Source of the DNA: Sphingobium fontiphilum | GTDB taxonomy: Bacteria > Pseudomonadota > Alphaproteobacteria > Sphingomonadales > Sphingomonadaceae | Assembly: GCF_014196635.1 (NCBI RefSeq) | Contig: NZ_JACIEB010000002.1 | Span: forward strand, 62,001 to 126,000 | Direction of reading: 5' to 3' | DNA length: 64,000 bases | Part shown: positions 18,351-29,366 of the stretch, one piece after another | Layout: every line of letters starts with the position of its first letter | Numbering within the stretch: the first letter of the stretch is position 1 | Notes under the pieces: generated by a model | The model's input: only the letters and a program-made list of their open reading frames with translations | The model's database searches: none | Told to the model about the DNA's origin: nothing | Position numbers and translations under genes: made by a program

Positions 18351-18476
18351 TCAGCCGGAGATCAGCAAAACAACCAGCGCCGCGACGGCGACAGATACAG
18401 CCGTGCCCACCTTCACAAAGGTGATGAAGCTCGAATAGGTCGAGTTGGCGCTCTTCATATCCATGCCCGAAGCCAT
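18351..18476 (-). CDS. aa3-type cytochrome c oxidase subunit IV (small)
   Basis: A 41-residue single-helix protein: a short hydrophilic head MASGMDMKSANSTYSSF, then a membrane segment VGTAVSVAVAALVVLLISG. Size and pattern fit the bacterial aa3 oxidase subunit IV family. It lies directly upstream of pntAA. GGGGAAAA is the only purine run before the ATG at 18474-18476. In several alphaproteobacteria this tiny gene precedes pnt genes, which may couple respiratory and transhydrogenase expression. No oxidase genes are adjacent here. Confidence 0.8.
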   Translation of the reverse strand: MASGMDMKSANSTYSSFITFVKVGTAVSVAVAALVVLLISG

Positions 18477-18628
18477 TTATTTTCCCCTGTAAAACGCGAT
18501 TCCGCATTCCTCTTATCGTCAACCTCCCCCCTCAACAACCCGGCTTGGGCACAAGAAAATCTATCAGGTTAAGCGCCCCTTTACCCCCTGCCCCTACTAT
18601 CCGTCGCCTAGGGTAATTGAGGGGTTCA

Positions 18629-20065
18629 ATGACACGCGACGGCATACCGATGCTGATGCTGATAGACGACGAACCGGCCCAGAGGCGGCTGGTTTCGGCG
18701 CTTGCGGCGCGCGCGGGGTGGCGCACCATCCATGCCGGCGACGAGGAAACCGCCATCGCCATGCTGGGCACGCAGGACGGGATGCAGCTCGATGCGGTGG
18801 TGCTGGATCAGTGGAGTCCCAATTTTGATCCCGTCATCACGATCCGTGCGATTCGCGAAAGACGACCTGCTCTGCCCGTATTGGTGCTGACCGCGCATAA
18901 TGATGTCGCCGTCGCGGTTGCGGCGATGCGCGCGGGGGCGACCGATTATCTTTCCAAGCCGATCGCGCCCGACCGCCTGCTCGCCGCGCTCAACGCGACC
19001 CTGGCGGAAGGCGCGCCCAAGGGCGAGCTTCGCCCGTTGACCGAAAAGATCACCGCGCCCCTCTCCTTCGAGGATGTCGTCGGCTCCGCCCCCCAATTTC
19101 GCGCGGCGCTGGCCGTCGCGGCAAAGGCGGCGCGCGCGCGCGTGCCCGTGTTGATCGAAGGGGAAAGCGGCGTCGGCAAGGATGTGATCGCCCGCGCCAT
19201 CCACGCCGCGTCGCCCCGCCATCGTCAGGCGATGGTCGCCGTCAATTGCGGCGCCATTCCCGTCAATCTGGTCGAATCGGAGCTGTTCGGCCATGAACGC
19301 GGCGCCTTTACCGGCGCATTCGAACGGCATGTCGGCAAATTCGTCGCCGCCGACACGGGCACCATCTTTCTGGACGAGGTCAGCGAATTGCCGCTCGACG
19401 CGCAGGTCAAGCTGCTGCGCGTGCTTCAGGATGGCGAGGTTCAGCCCGTCGGCGCGCGCATGAGCCATCATGTCGATGTCCGCGTGATCGCCGCGACCAA
19501 CAAGCGGCTGGCGCAGGAGGTCGAGGCCGGCCGCTTCCGCGAGGATCTCTATTATCGCCTGAATGTCGTCCAGTTGACCGTGCCGCCGCTGCGCGAACGC
19601 ATGGGCGACATACCCGCGCTGTGCCGCCACCTGATGGCGCGGATCGCGACCCAACCCGGCCTGCGCAGCCTGGGCCTGACCGGCGATGCGCTGGCGCTGC
19701 TGATGCGGCATGACTGGCCGGGCAATGTCCGCCAGTTGCAGAACGCCCTGTTCCGCGCCGCCGTGCTGTGTGAAGGCGACGCCCTGACCCCGCAGGATTT
19801 CCCGCAGATCGCCGCGCAGATCGAACTCAAGACCAGCGACACCCAGCGCCCCGCCCCTGGCCCGGCGGCGGAGGATGCGGGCGGCATCACCCTGTTCGAA
19901 GGGGACGGCCATGTCCGCCAGCTTGCCGAAATCGAGGCCGACGTCATCCGCCTCGCCATCGGCCATTATCGCGGCCGCATGACCGAAGTCGCCCGGCGTC
20001 TGGGCATCGGCCGGTCGACCCTCTATCGCAAACTCGCCGAACTGGGCATTGAATCGGCCGCCTGA
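18629..20065 (+). CDS. NtrC-family sigma-54-dependent response regulator
   Basis: A 478-residue regulator in three parts. The receiver is residues 1-125, with the acidic pair IDDEP, the probable phospho-Asp in AVVLDQWSP, and SKP near 112. The AAA+ sigma-54 activation domain spans about 145-385, with Walker [15 protein letters not shown], the sigma-54 contact loop GAFTGA, and Walker [13 protein letters not shown] Fis-type helix-turn-helix lies at the end ([21 protein letters not shown]). The ATG at 18629 follows GAGGGG; a TTG at 18617 is an alternative. No histidine kinase gene is adjacent, so its partner and targets are unknown. Confidence 0.92.
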   Translation: MTRDGIPMLMLIDDEPAQRRLVSALAARAGWRTIHAGDEETAIAMLGTQDGMQLDAVVLDQWSPNFDPVITIRAIRERRPALPVLVLTAHNDVAVAVAAMRAGATDYLSKPIAPDRLLAALNATLAEGAPKGELRPLTEKITAPLSFEDVVGSAPQFRAALAVAAKAARARVPVLIEGESGVGKDVIARAIHAASPRHRQAMVAVNCGAIPVNLVESELFGHERGAFTGAFERHVGKFVAADTGTIFLDEVSELPLDAQVKLLRVLQDGEVQPVGARMSHHVDVRVIAATNKRLAQEVEAGRFREDLYYRLNVVQLTVPPLRERMGDIPALCRHLMARIATQPGLRSLGLTGDALALLMRHDWPGNVRQLQNALFRAAVLCEGDALTPQDFPQIAAQIELKTSDTQRPAPGPAAEDAGGITLFEGDGHVRQLAEIEADVIRLAIGHYRGRMTEVARRLGIGRSTLYRKLAELGIESAA

Positions 20066-20112
20066 CCATCGCGGAACTGGCCAATCCGGCGGCGACCCCG
20101 TAACCGACAGCC

Positions 20113-20889
20113 ATGGCAGGGATTTTCCACGGACAGAGCGCGCTGGTCACCGGCGCGGCATCGGGCATCGGGCTGGCGATCGCGCAGGCGCTGGCCGATG
20201 GCGGCGTCGCCCGGCTGGTGCTGAACGATTGCGATGCAGACAGGCTGGCGCAGGCGCGCGACGCGCTGGCGCGGCCCGGCCTCGCCATCGACCTGTTGCC
20301 CGGTTCCGTCGACGATCCGGCGCTCTGGCGGGCGGCTACCCCCTTGCTGGCGGGCATCACATTGGGCGTCGCCAATGCCGGCATCGCCGACAATGGCGCC
20401 ATCGACACTATGGATTTCGACGCCTGGCGGCGGGTGCTGGGCGTCAATCTCGACGGCTGTTTCCTGTCGCTTCAGGCCATGATGCTGGCGATGATCGCCG
20501 GGGAACAGGGTGGATCGATCATCGTCACCGCGTCGGTTTCGGGCATGAAGGCGGAACCCGGCACAGCCGCCTATGCCGCATCCAAGGCGGCGGCCCTGCA
20601 CCTGATGCGCGTCGCCGCAAAGGAGGGCGCGCCGCATCGCATCCGCGTCAACGCCATCGCGCCGGGGGGCGTGGAGACCCCGATCTGGTCAACCACGCCC
20701 TTTTTCCGCGACATGGTCGCCGATCTGGGGAGCGAGGACGCAGCCTATGCCGCCCTGTCGCAGGATACGCCGCTCGGCCGGTTCGCCCGGGCGGAGGAAA
20801 TCGCGGCGCAGGCCGCCTTCCTGCTGTCCACGGCCGCCGGGCCGACGACCGGAACCGTGCTGGTCTGCGACGGGGGATACAGCCTGTGA
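20113..20889 (+). CDS. Short-chain dehydrogenase/reductase
   Basis: A 258-residue classical SDR. The cofactor loop is ALVTGAASGIGLAIAQAL, followed by the NAG motif (VANAGIAD) and the catalytic YAASKAA (Tyr-x-x-x-Lys). The C-terminal region GPTTGTVLVCDGGYSL is the typical family ending. It oxidises or reduces a hydroxyl/keto substrate that cannot be identified. It starts 47 bp after the NtrC-type regulator gene on the same strand and may be expressed with it. Confidence 0.9.
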   Translation: MAGIFHGQSALVTGAASGIGLAIAQALADGGVARLVLNDCDADRLAQARDALARPGLAIDLLPGSVDDPALWRAATPLLAGITLGVANAGIADNGAIDTMDFDAWRRVLGVNLDGCFLSLQAMMLAMIAGEQGGSIIVTASVSGMKAEPGTAAYAASKAAALHLMRVAAKEGAPHRIRVNAIAPGGVETPIWSTTPFFRDMVADLGSEDAAYAALSQDTPLGRFARAEEIAAQAAFLLSTAAGPTTGTVLVCDGGYSL

Positions 20890-20930
20890 CGTTGAAAAGC
20901 CCGCCCGCCTATGCTTTGAGTTCAGTCACC

Positions 20931-21536
20931 ATGATGAACCGCGCCTCCCCCCTGATCGCCGCCCTGCCCCTGATCCTGCTGGCCGCCTGCGCGCGGCAGG
21001 AACCGGTCGGCAACCTGCCCGACGACAACGCCATAGCCGCCGCCGTCAACGCCGCCGCCGCACCCATCGCGCAAACGCCCCCGGCCGATCGCATCTATGT
21101 CGACCCCAAACATGGCTTTTCGGTCACCATGCCCGAAGGCTGGATCCGCGACGCATCGGCCGACAATGCCGATGGCGTCGTCTACAAGGATCCCGGCGCA
21201 GGCGCGGACGTGCGCGTCTTCTGGCAGGCGAACGCCAATGACCAGGATCTGCAACAGATTGTCGAGGCGGTGAACGACGGTTCGGACTCGGTCGAAGGCG
21301 ATTTTCTGGGCGACAATGAATATCGCGGCTCCGCCACCGATGGCGAAGGCAACGCCGTGGTCGTGCGCCTGCTGAAACAGGCGGACGGGTCGATCGTCAC
21401 CGCGACATTCGTCTATCCCGAAATGCTGGGCGAACAATATCGGCCGATCGCGCAGCAGGTGCTCGACAGCCTGAAACTGGGCGCGCCCGTAAAGGCGGAA
21501 AGCGCGGCGGCGGACGGCAACAGCGCCGCCCGCTGA
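20931..21536 (+). CDS. Hypothetical lipoprotein
   Basis: A 201-residue exported protein. The signal peptide MMNRASPLIAALPLILLAAC ends in a lipobox Cys. The mature part has an IYVDPKHGFSVTMPEGW segment that resembles PsbP-like or DUF1795-like surface proteins, with a compact alpha/beta region continuing to about residue 180 and an Ala-rich tail. Two ATGs are adjacent at 20931 and 20934; a longer open frame from 20049 runs through the SDR gene and is not real. No function assigned. Confidence 0.7.
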   Translation: MMNRASPLIAALPLILLAACARQEPVGNLPDDNAIAAAVNAAAAPIAQTPPADRIYVDPKHGFSVTMPEGWIRDASADNADGVVYKDPGAGADVRVFWQANANDQDLQQIVEAVNDGSDSVEGDFLGDNEYRGSATDGEGNAVVVRLLKQADGSIVTATFVYPEMLGEQYRPIAQQVLDSLKLGAPVKAESAAADGNSAAR

Positions 21537-21541
21537 CGACT

Positions 21542-22666
21542 TCAGCCGCCGGTCAGCGCCGCGTCGCGCAGGCCCCGCCACACATGCAGCGCCTGCACCG
21601 TTTCGGGCACGTCATGCACGCGCACCATCTGCGCGCCGAAATCCGCCGCCTTGACGGCCAGCGCCAGCGACCCGCCCAGCCGGTCGGCGGCGGGCACTTC
21701 GTTGGACAATGCGCCGATCATCCGCTTGCGGCTGCCCGCGAACAGCAACGGCACGCCCAGCCCCTGGAGCATCGCCAGCCGGTTCACCAGCGCCAGATTG
21801 TCGGCCAGCGACTTGCCGAAACCCAGACCGGGATCGACCATGATCTTCTCGCGCCCGATGCCCGCCGCGACGCAGGCGGCGATCCGCGCCTCCAGCGCGT
21901 CGAACACATCGGTCACCGGATCGGCATAGCCGCCCGTCGGGCCGACATGCGGATCGTCGCCCGATGATGGCGCGTGCATCAGGATGACGGGGCAACCCGC
22001 GCGCGCCGCGACATCCGTGCTGCGCGGATCATGCTGCAAGGCGCTGACATCGTTGATGACGCGCGCGCCAGCGGCCAGCGCCGCCTCCATCACCGTCGCC
22101 TTGCGCGTGTCGATGGACATCGGCACGCCCGCCGCCGCCAGCCGCTCGATCACCGGCGCGACCCGCGCGATCTCGTCGCCTTCCCAGATTTTTTCGGCGC
22201 GCGGCCGGGTGGATTCGCCGCCCACATCGACCAGCGCCGCGCCCGCCGCGACCATGGCGAAACCGGCGTCGGCGGCCGCCTGCGGATCGTCAAGATATCG
22301 GCCGCCGTCCGAAAAACTGTCGGGCGTCATGTTGAGTATGCCCATCACCTGCGGCGCGTCGAAACGAATGGTGCGGTCGCCCAGCGCCATTGGCGGACGC
22401 TGCGCCGAAATGGCGGCGGCCAGCATCCGCGCCCGCTCCGCCAGCGCATCAGGCAGGCTCGCGAGGCAATCGTCGAACCGCGCGACCGGCACGGCGACCT
22501 TCGCCACCCGCCCCCGCCCGCGCATCGCGATCAGCTCATAACCCTGAAACCACAGCAGCCCGTTCCCCAGCCGCGCAACCCGCCCCTCCAGTCCGAAAGG
22601 ACTGTCGGCAAACCAGATCGGCCGCAGGTAAAGCCGCGCGTCGGCAGGGATGGCCGGAAACTGCAT
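21542..22666 (-). CDS. folP: Dihydropteroate synthase with N-terminal extension
   Basis: Condenses dihydropterin pyrophosphate with p-aminobenzoate in folate synthesis. The catalytic barrel begins about residue 105 with VMGILNMTPDSFSDGGRYLD, then VDVGGESTRPRAE, MSIDTRKATVMEAALAAGAR, INDVSAL and HAPSSGDDPHVGPTGGY, with late MVDPGLGFGKSLADNLALVN and VRVHDVPETVQAL. The first 100 residues are an additional domain not found in E. coli FolP (about 280 residues). It is followed closely upstream by ccrM (9-bp gap). Confidence 0.93.
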   Translation of the reverse strand: MQFPAIPADARLYLRPIWFADSPFGLEGRVARLGNGLLWFQGYELIAMRGRGRVAKVAVPVARFDDCLASLPDALAERARMLAAAISAQRPPMALGDRTIRFDAPQVMGILNMTPDSFSDGGRYLDDPQAAADAGFAMVAAGAALVDVGGESTRPRAEKIWEGDEIARVAPVIERLAAAGVPMSIDTRKATVMEAALAAGARVINDVSALQHDPRSTDVAARAGCPVILMHAPSSGDDPHVGPTGGYADPVTDVFDALEARIAACVAAGIGREKIMVDPGLGFGKSLADNLALVNRLAMLQGLGVPLLFAGSRKRMIGALSNEVPAADRLGGSLALAVKAADFGAQMVRVHDVPETVQALHVWRGLRDAALTGG

Positions 22667-22674
22667 GGCCGCCC

Positions 22675-23988
<1,314 letters not shown>

Positions 23989-24062
23989 AAAGCTGCGCGG
24001 CGGCGGATTTTTTTGGTTAACGCCGCTTGCGCCGGCGAGAGGCGGGCCGGACTTGACCAAAT

Positions 24063-24080
24063 CATAACCGCATGGTTATG
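24063..24080. promoter_or_regulatory. Palindromic operator of the ArsR regulator
   Basis: CATAACC, GCAT, GGTTATG: a perfect inverted repeat with 7-bp arms and a 4-bp centre, ending 8 bp before the ArsR start codon. Size, symmetry and position suit an ArsR dimer. Confidence 0.7.
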
Positions 24081-24088
24081 ACAGTTCC

Positions 24089-24430
24089 ATGACCGAAGCA
24101 TTACAGACCGGGCGTTCCGACGACCCGTGCGACGCCATTTTCAAGGCGCTGGCCGACGGCACCCGCCGCGCCCTGCTCGAACATCTGGTGCGCGAAGGCG
24201 AACAGAATGTCGTCGCGCTGACCGCCGTCGGGGGCGTATCGCAACCCATGGTGTCGCGCCACATGGGCAAGCTGAAACGTGCCGGACTGGTGACGGCCCG
24301 CCGCGCCGGTCGCGAAACCTGGTTCGCCGCCCGCGCCAAGGGCATGGCCCCGGTCGCGCAGTGGATGGCGGTCTATGGCGCGCTCTGGTCACAGCGTTTC
24401 GCGGCGCTGGAGGAACTGGAACCGGCCTAA
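24089..24430 (+). CDS. ArsR-family transcriptional regulator
   Basis: A 113-residue winged-helix regulator. It starts with the characteristic [20 protein letters not shown], has the recognition region [20 protein letters not shown], and a wing ([14 protein letters not shown]). It has no Cys-rich metal site of the ArsR/SmtB kind, so it probably belongs to the metal-independent branch that often regulates SRPBCC genes; no such partner is adjacent. Its stop overlaps the convergent rnhB stop by 4 bp. Autoregulation through the upstream palindrome is likely. Confidence 0.88.
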   Translation: MTEALQTGRSDDPCDAIFKALADGTRRALLEHLVREGEQNVVALTAVGGVSQPMVSRHMGKLKRAGLVTARRAGRETWFAARAKGMAPVAQWMAVYGALWSQRFAALEELEPA

Positions 24431-25026
24431 ATAAGAACAAGTTGCGCGACGGGCGCAAAGCTGCGGCGGTGCAGCGGGGTCGGGCCATGTTCGCGCAGCG
24501 CGGCCATGTGGCGGGCGCTGCCATAGCCCTTGTTCATTTCCCAGCCATAATGGGGATGGTCGGCGGCGGCGGCGACCATGATGCGGTCGCGCGCCTCCTT
24601 CGCCAGGATGGATGCAGCCGCGATAGACAGGCTTTTCGCGTCGCCCTCGACAATCGCCGTCGATGGCCAGCGCCAGGCCGGGCAGCGATTGCCGTCGACC
24701 AGCACATGGTCGCATTCCACCGTCAACGCCTCGACCGCGCGGGTCATGGCCAGCATCGTCGCCCACAGGATATTGAGGCTGTCGATCTCGTCCACGCTCG
24801 CCATCGCGACCGCCCAGCAATGCGCCCGCGCCTTGATCTCCGCCTCCAGCCTCGCCCGGCGCGCCGCGCTCAGCTTCTTGCTGTCGTTCAGGCCATCGGG
24901 GCAATTGGCGGGGTCGAGTATCACCGCGGCGGCCACGACCGGCCCGGCCAGCGGCCCGCGCCCGGCTTCGTCCACGCCCGCGACGAGGGCGGGATGGTGG
25001 AGCAGTTCATGGGCGAAATCAGGCAT
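24427..25026 (-). CDS. rnhB: Ribonuclease HII
   Basis: Removes ribonucleotides from RNA/DNA hybrids. The 199-residue protein carries the family signature [20 protein letters not shown] with two catalytic acids, [12 protein letters not shown], and a later DGNRCP and [15 protein letters not shown]. The ATG at 25024-25026 overlaps the thiD stop by 8 bp; longer frames lie inside thiD. It is the last gene of the glmM-to-rnhB run. Confidence 0.94.
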   Translation of the reverse strand: MPDFAHELLHHPALVAGVDEAGRGPLAGPVVAAAVILDPANCPDGLNDSKKLSAARRARLEAEIKARAHCWAVAMASVDEIDSLNILWATMLAMTRAVEALTVECDHVLVDGNRCPAWRWPSTAIVEGDAKSLSIAAASILAKEARDRIMVAAAADHPHYGWEMNKGYGSARHMAALREHGPTPLHRRSFAPVAQLVLI

Positions 25027-25780
25027 GGCGCGCGAAATCCAGCGGCGCGCCCATGGGGCCATGGCCGCCGCCCAGCCCCGGCGCGCAGACAAGCGCCGCC
25101 CGGACGAACAAGCGCGCCCGCGCAATGGCTTGCGGGAGCATCATGCCTTGCCCCAGTCCGGTCGCGATCGCGCTGGCCAGCGTGCAGCCGGTGCCATGGG
25201 TGTGCGGCGTGTCGATGCGCGGATCACGCCACTCCGTCACCAGCCCATCAGGCCCCAGCAGCCGGTCAACCAGCATCGCCCCCTCGCCATGGCCGCCCTT
25301 GGCCAGAACATGGGTGGCATGGCGCGCCGCAATCCCCTCCCCGCCCAGCGCGGCCAGTTCCGGCAGGTTGGGCGTCACCAGCGTGGCCAGCCCCATCAGT
25401 TGCTCGAACGCGGCGACAGTGTCGGCATCGGCCAGCGCCGATCCGCTGGTCGCCACCATCACCGGGTCAAAGACAATCGGCACGCCGTCGAGCCGCGCCA
25501 ATCTTTGCGCAACCGCCGCCGCCGTGGCCGCCGATCCGATCATGCCGATCTTCACCGCGTCGACGCCGATGTCGCCGATACAGCTTTCCATCTGCGCCAG
25601 CACCATGTCGGTCGGCACCGGATGCACGCCCTGCACCCCCAGCGTATTCTGCGCGGTTATGGCGGTGATCGCTGTCATGGCATGGCCGCCCAGCAGCGTC
25701 ACCGCGCGCATGTCCGCCTGAATGCCCGCGCCGCCGCCGCTGTCTGACCCGGCAATGACAAGGATGCGCGCGACGCTCAT
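25019..25780 (-). CDS. thiD: Hydroxymethylpyrimidine/phosphomethylpyrimidine kinase
   Basis: Phosphorylates HMP and HMP-P in thiamin synthesis. The 253-residue ribokinase-family protein starts [20 protein letters not shown] and contains [18 protein letters not shown] and the ATP/anion motif [16 protein letters not shown] near residue 205. The start ATG at 25778-25780 overlaps the DUF1272 stop as ATGA. Downstream rnhB overlaps its end. Confidence 0.95.
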   Translation of the reverse strand: MSVARILVIAGSDSGGGAGIQADMRAVTLLGGHAMTAITAITAQNTLGVQGVHPVPTDMVLAQMESCIGDIGVDAVKIGMIGSAATAAAVAQRLARLDGVPIVFDPVMVATSGSALADADTVAAFEQLMGLATLVTPNLPELAALGGEGIAARHATHVLAKGGHGEGAMLVDRLLGPDGLVTEWRDPRIDTPHTHGTGCTLASAIATGLGQGMMLPQAIARARLFVRAALVCAPGLGGGHGPMGAPLDFARHA

Positions 25781-26001
25781 CCCCTGAAGCGCCGCTCCGT
25801 CGAGGCGGAGTTGGCGGCCAGCGCCTTGCCGGTGCGGGTCGGCCGGTCCATCAGTTCGCCGCCGCAATTGGGGCATCGGTCGTCCAGCGCCTCGGCGCAG
25901 GGCGCGCACCATGTGCATTCGAACGAACAGATAAACGCCCCCGGCTCATCGGCCGGCAGGTCGACGCCGCAGCGTTCGCAATCGGGCCGCATATCAAGCA
26001 T
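25777..26001 (-). CDS. DUF1272 small zinc-ribbon protein
   Basis: A 74-residue protein with a DUF1272 signature: [20 protein letters not shown], then FICSFECTWCAPCAE and DRCPNCGGEL. The ten Cys, mostly in Cys-x2-Cys pairs, would bind zinc. Function unknown. Internal ATGs at 26001 and 25992 are both possible; an upstream ATG at 26028 would lengthen the protein but lies in the membrane-protein gene. It overlaps the neighbours on both sides, within a glmM-to-rnhB run. Confidence 0.8.
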   Translation of the reverse strand: MLDMRPDCERCGVDLPADEPGAFICSFECTWCAPCAEALDDRCPNCGGELMDRPTRTGKALAANSASTERRFRG

Positions 26002-26665
26002 GTGGATTAATCCGTTCTTCGTCCGCATGGTCTGCCTTGGCGGATATATCGGCGCCCGGTGCACTCACGACGCCGGCCCGCATCGACTCGCCTTCCCGTT
26101 CCTTCCTAGCCATGGCCATCATTGTATTTCGCCAGCCCCACATAAAACCCACCACTGGCGCGAGAATCGCCGCCAGGAAAACAAGCCCGCGCAACAGCCC
26201 GGTTGTTTCAAGAGAGAAATAAAATCCATAGCTGTCATAAATTCTGACCGCCAATATGAGCGCTGACGATACGCATGATGGGGCAAGAACATATAGAAAT
26301 AGATTGGCTATGACCTTCGCGCTGGAAAGACTGTGCAGATGGAACTTTCGGTCAGATCGCGATGCCACCGCTGACCATTCCGGAACGCCCCGACTATCCT
26401 TGTAGCCGTTGAACGTGATGACCATGCGCTTGGCTTCCGATGCCAAATGATAGCTCGCGAACAAAGCAATACCGGTGCCATAGAGAGGAACGACAAGAAT
26501 GGGCCAGCCGATGTCAATCAGGTCGGGCTTTACGAACGGCCCCAGAATTGCTGCTCCGACCAGCGCCCCCCAAATGTTGAAAGAGAGCCAAAATGTGCGG
26601 TGGCGATACTCCCATTCGCGCGCCAGCAATTCCACGCGATCCTTCTCGGTGAATTCGCCACTCAC
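25994..26665 (-). CDS. Hypothetical four-helix membrane protein
   Basis: A 223-residue protein of unknown family. Hydrophobic segments lie at about residues 25-45, 53-73, 122-143 and 160-176, with a basic tail and a polar C-terminus. Codon use is visibly more AT-rich (for example ATA, AGA and TTG codons) than the flanking glmM and thiD, suggesting recent acquisition or a different history. It overlaps the glmM stop as ATGA and the DUF1272 start by 8 bp, so it is nevertheless embedded in the operon. No function inferred. Confidence 0.7.
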   Translation of the reverse strand: MSGEFTEKDRVELLAREWEYRHRTFWLSFNIWGALVGAAILGPFVKPDLIDIGWPILVVPLYGTGIALFASYHLASEAKRMVITFNGYKDSRGVPEWSAVASRSDRKFHLHSLSSAKVIANLFLYVLAPSCVSSALILAVRIYDSYGFYFSLETTGLLRGLVFLAAILAPVVGFMWGWRNTMMAMARKEREGESMRAGVVSAPGADISAKADHADEERINPHA

Positions 26666-28002
26666 GCGGCGACCTTTTCCACCGCCGCACAGATGCGGTC
26701 GACCACGTCGCGCACCTGATCGGCGCTGTCGCCTTCGGCCATCACGCGGATCACCGGCTCCGTGCCCGACGGGCGGATGACGAGCCGCCCGGCGCCATCC
26801 AGTTCCTTTTCGGCCTGCGCGATCACGCGCTTCACCTCGTCATGCTCCAGCGGCTTGCCGCCGGCAAAGCGGACATTTTTCAGCAATTGCGGCACCGGGT
26901 CGAACTGGTGCAGCAATTCGCTGGCCGGGATGCCCGCGCGCACCAGCGCGGCCAGCACCTGCAACGCCGCCACCGTGCCGTCTCCGGTGGTCGCATAGTC
27001 GGACAGGATCATGTGGCCCGATTGTTCGCCGCCGACATTGAAGCCGCCCTGCCGCATCCGCTCCAGCACATAACGGTCGCCGACCCTGGTCCGCTCCAGC
27101 CCGATGCCCTGCCCCGCCAGATGCCGCTCCAGGCCCAGATTGGACATGACCGTCGCCACCAGCCCGCCGCCGCGCAGCATGCCCGCTCGGGCGAAGTTGG
27201 ACGCGATCAGCGCCATGATCTGGTCGCCATCGACGATCTGGCCCTTTTCATCGACCACGATCAGCCGGTCGGCGTCGCCATCCAGCGCGATGCCGATGTC
27301 CGCGCCCGACGACACCACCGTTTCCTGGCACAGCATCGGCGCGGTCGACCCGCACCCGTCATTGACGTTGGTGCCATTGGGGCTGACGCCGACCGCCACC
27401 ACCGTCGCGCCGAGTTCCCACAGGGCCGAAGGGGCGACCTGATAGGCCGCGCCATTGGCGCAATCGACCACGATCTTGAGCCCGTCCAGCCGCAGATCGG
27501 CGGGAAAGCTGGACTTGACCGCATGGATATAACGGCCGCGCGCATCCTCCACGCGGCGGGCGCGGCCAATGTCCTTGGACGCGGCGAGCGCAATATCCTG
27601 TTCCAGCAGCGCCTCGATCCGCAATTCATCCTCGTCCGACAGCTTGTAGCCGTCGGGGCCGAACAATTTGATGCCATTGTCGAAATAGGGGTTGTGGCTG
27701 GCGGAGATCATCACGCCCAGGTCGGCGCGCATGGAGTGGGCCAGCATGGCGACGGCGGGCGTCGGAATCGGGCCGAACTGCACCACGTCCATGCCCACAG
27801 CGGTGAACCCGGCGACCAGCGCATTTTCGACCATATAGCCCGACAGGCGCGTGTCCTTGCCAATGACGACGCGGTGCCGGTGCTGGCCGCGCAGAAAATG
27901 CGTGCCCGCAGCCATGCCGACCTTCATCGCCAGTTCGGCGGTCATCGGCCATTGGTTGGTGCGCCCGCGAATGCCGTCCGTGCCGAAATATTTTCTGCTC
28001 AT
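26662..28002 (-). CDS. glmM: Phosphoglucosamine mutase
   Basis: Converts glucosamine-6-P to glucosamine-1-P for UDP-GlcNAc. The 446-residue protein starts [20 protein letters not shown], has the phosphoserine loop [20 protein letters not shown] near residue 100, the Mg loop [17 protein letters not shown] near 240, the sugar-binding [10 protein letters not shown], and [15 protein letters not shown] near the end. It heads a tightly overlapped run to rnhB. Confidence 0.97.
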   Translation of the reverse strand: MSRKYFGTDGIRGRTNQWPMTAELAMKVGMAAGTHFLRGQHRHRVVIGKDTRLSGYMVENALVAGFTAVGMDVVQFGPIPTPAVAMLAHSMRADLGVMISASHNPYFDNGIKLFGPDGYKLSDEDELRIEALLEQDIALAASKDIGRARRVEDARGRYIHAVKSSFPADLRLDGLKIVVDCANGAAYQVAPSALWELGATVVAVGVSPNGTNVNDGCGSTAPMLCQETVVSSGADIGIALDGDADRLIVVDEKGQIVDGDQIMALIASNFARAGMLRGGGLVATVMSNLGLERHLAGQGIGLERTRVGDRYVLERMRQGGFNVGGEQSGHMILSDYATTGDGTVAALQVLAALVRAGIPASELLHQFDPVPQLLKNVRFAGGKPLEHDEVKRVIAQAEKELDGAGRLVIRPSGTEPVIRVMAEGDSADQVRDVVDRICAAVEKVAA

Positions 28003-28117
28003 AAGCCCCTGATCGCCATGATCGCGCCGCCATGATCGCGCCGTGAACTACCCCTCCCCCATAGCAATCTTTCCCGCACTTTCCACCAGCAGAGACAGGC
28101 TTTCAGACAAGCAAAGA

Positions 28118-28142
28118 CCCCGGCTTCACCAGGAAGCCGGGG
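28118..28142 (-). terminator. Rho-independent terminator after csbD
   Basis: CCCCGGCTTC, 5-base loop, GAAGCCGGGG; on the minus strand the stem is followed by TCTTTGC. It lies 32 bp past the csbD stop. Confidence 0.7.
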
Positions 28143-28173
28143 CCGCTGTTTCGCTTTGGCGCGCAGCGAAAAA

Positions 28174-28356
28174 TCAGATCTTTTCGCCAAAGGCGCCCTT
28201 GACGGAACCCGCCATATCCTGCGCCGTGCCTTTCAGCTTCTGCGCCTTGCCTTCGGCCTCCAGCCGCTCATTGTCGGTGGCCTTGCCGACCTGTTCCTTC
28301 ACGCTACCTGCGACCTTGTTGCCGGCGGCCTTCGCCTTGTCGATCATTTCACCCAC
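28174..28356 (-). CDS. CsbD-family stress protein
   Basis: A 60-residue hydrophilic protein: MGEMIDKAKAAGNKVAGSVK, then a second similar unit EAEGKAQKLKGTAQDMAGSVK. The repeated K-A-(x)-G pattern and size match CsbD/YjbJ proteins, which are usually produced during general stress. Function is not known. AGGAGA lies about 6 bases before the ATG. It stands alone, with a terminator behind it. Confidence 0.88.
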   Translation of the reverse strand: MGEMIDKAKAAGNKVAGSVKEQVGKATDNERLEAEGKAQKLKGTAQDMAGSVKGAFGEKI

Positions 28357-28590
28357 GGGAAATCTCCTGCTTGTTGATGTTGCAGGCTAAACCCATGGGG
28401 CGGTCAGAAGGTTGCCACAGATACGACGGCGTAACGAGATGCCGAGGGCCGGGTCGACAAATTCAGCACTCGTTAAAGGGCAGATATGGGTGGGAAGCGG
28501 AATGTCGGGTGTTGGACATCTGATCCACAGTAGCTGACCTTGAGCAGTAAAATCGTCCGGCAAAAATCGCCGTCCGCCAAAATTCAGCAC

Positions 28591-29094
28591 CTAGCGCTTG
28601 TTCGGCCACCACCAGAAGTTGATTATGATGTCGTTGCTGCCAAAGCTCACGCCGAAGTCAGCATGATCACCAGATATGTCCCTCACTGCATCTGCGAATT
28701 GGCCTATATCTTCTGATCTCAGCGGCATGACAAAAACATTGGCGGCAAGGCCAATGGATCCGCTTTCATCAAGATCATTGGCAATGCGGAGTTTGGCAGG
28801 AACATCGAGCCGGAATCCGTGACTACCGAAAATGCGATCCGCTCCCACCTCTTGGGGATCAGTTAGCGAGATAGTTCGATGAGCAGGGTTAGTCGAACTG
28901 GACAGAATATTGAACAATTCGATTAGGCTGGCGCAGCCTTCTTGATCTGCTGTGAAATGCCAACCGTGATACATCTTCGGAGCCTTGCGGTAGCGCCAAA
29001 GGCTAATGCGTCCTTCTTGCTGCCATGACCCGACTGTTTCTTCCATGTCGCCATGGTAGCAGGCGCACGAAGGCTTTCCATCAGATTTCGTCAT
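28591..29094 (-). CDS. Hypothetical protein
   Basis: A 167-residue soluble protein with no family I recognise. Features are an aromatic, acidic N-terminus (EETVGSWQQEGRISLWRYRK), a central RISLTDPQEV-like strand region, and a C-terminal FGVSFGSNDIIINFWWWPN. Base composition is clearly lower in GC than the neighbours, suggesting acquired DNA. A second ATG at 29046 could be the real start, giving 151 residues. The 213 bp between it and csbD hold nothing recognisable. Confidence 0.55.
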   Translation of the reverse strand: MTKSDGKPSCACYHGDMEETVGSWQQEGRISLWRYRKAPKMYHGWHFTADQEGCASLIELFNILSSSTNPAHRTISLTDPQEVGADRIFGSHGFRLDVPAKLRIANDLDESGSIGLAANVFVMPLRSEDIGQFADAVRDISGDHADFGVSFGSNDIIINFWWWPNKR

Positions 29095-29196
29095 TCAGCC
29101 CTCTCGTTGCCGTCGGCATGAGCGGCCGGTTTCAAGGATGAGAATCATCTGGCGGAATGACTAAGTTTGATCGCTACCCGCCATATCCCTGCTGCC

Positions 29197-29288
29197 GTCA
29201 TCCTGACGAAAGTCAGGATCCATTGGCTCAACTTTTCGCAGGGTCGTGTCCGTTGCGCCAATGGATCCCGGATCAAGTCCGGGATGAC
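29197..29288. repeat. Palindromic REP-like element
   Basis: GTCATCCTGACGAAAGTCAG followed by GATCCATTGG on the left, and CCAATGGATCCCGG ... GTCCGGGATGAC on the right: an imperfect inverted repeat of about 90 bp. It ends in the same GTCA/TGAC termini as the elements at 1134 and 43627 but with different inner sequence. It lies between two minus-strand genes. Confidence 0.75.
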
Positions 29289-29366
29289 GATGGAGAGATG
29301 TCGGTTCCGGGGTTGACCGTTGCGCTGGTGCTCGGCTCCCGGCCATCCGCAACGCCCCCACGCGCC

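Noticed and set aside
18530..18628. Sigma-54 promoter before the NtrC-type gene
   Set aside because: A GGGCAC appears near 18546, but the GC element at the right spacing is missing.
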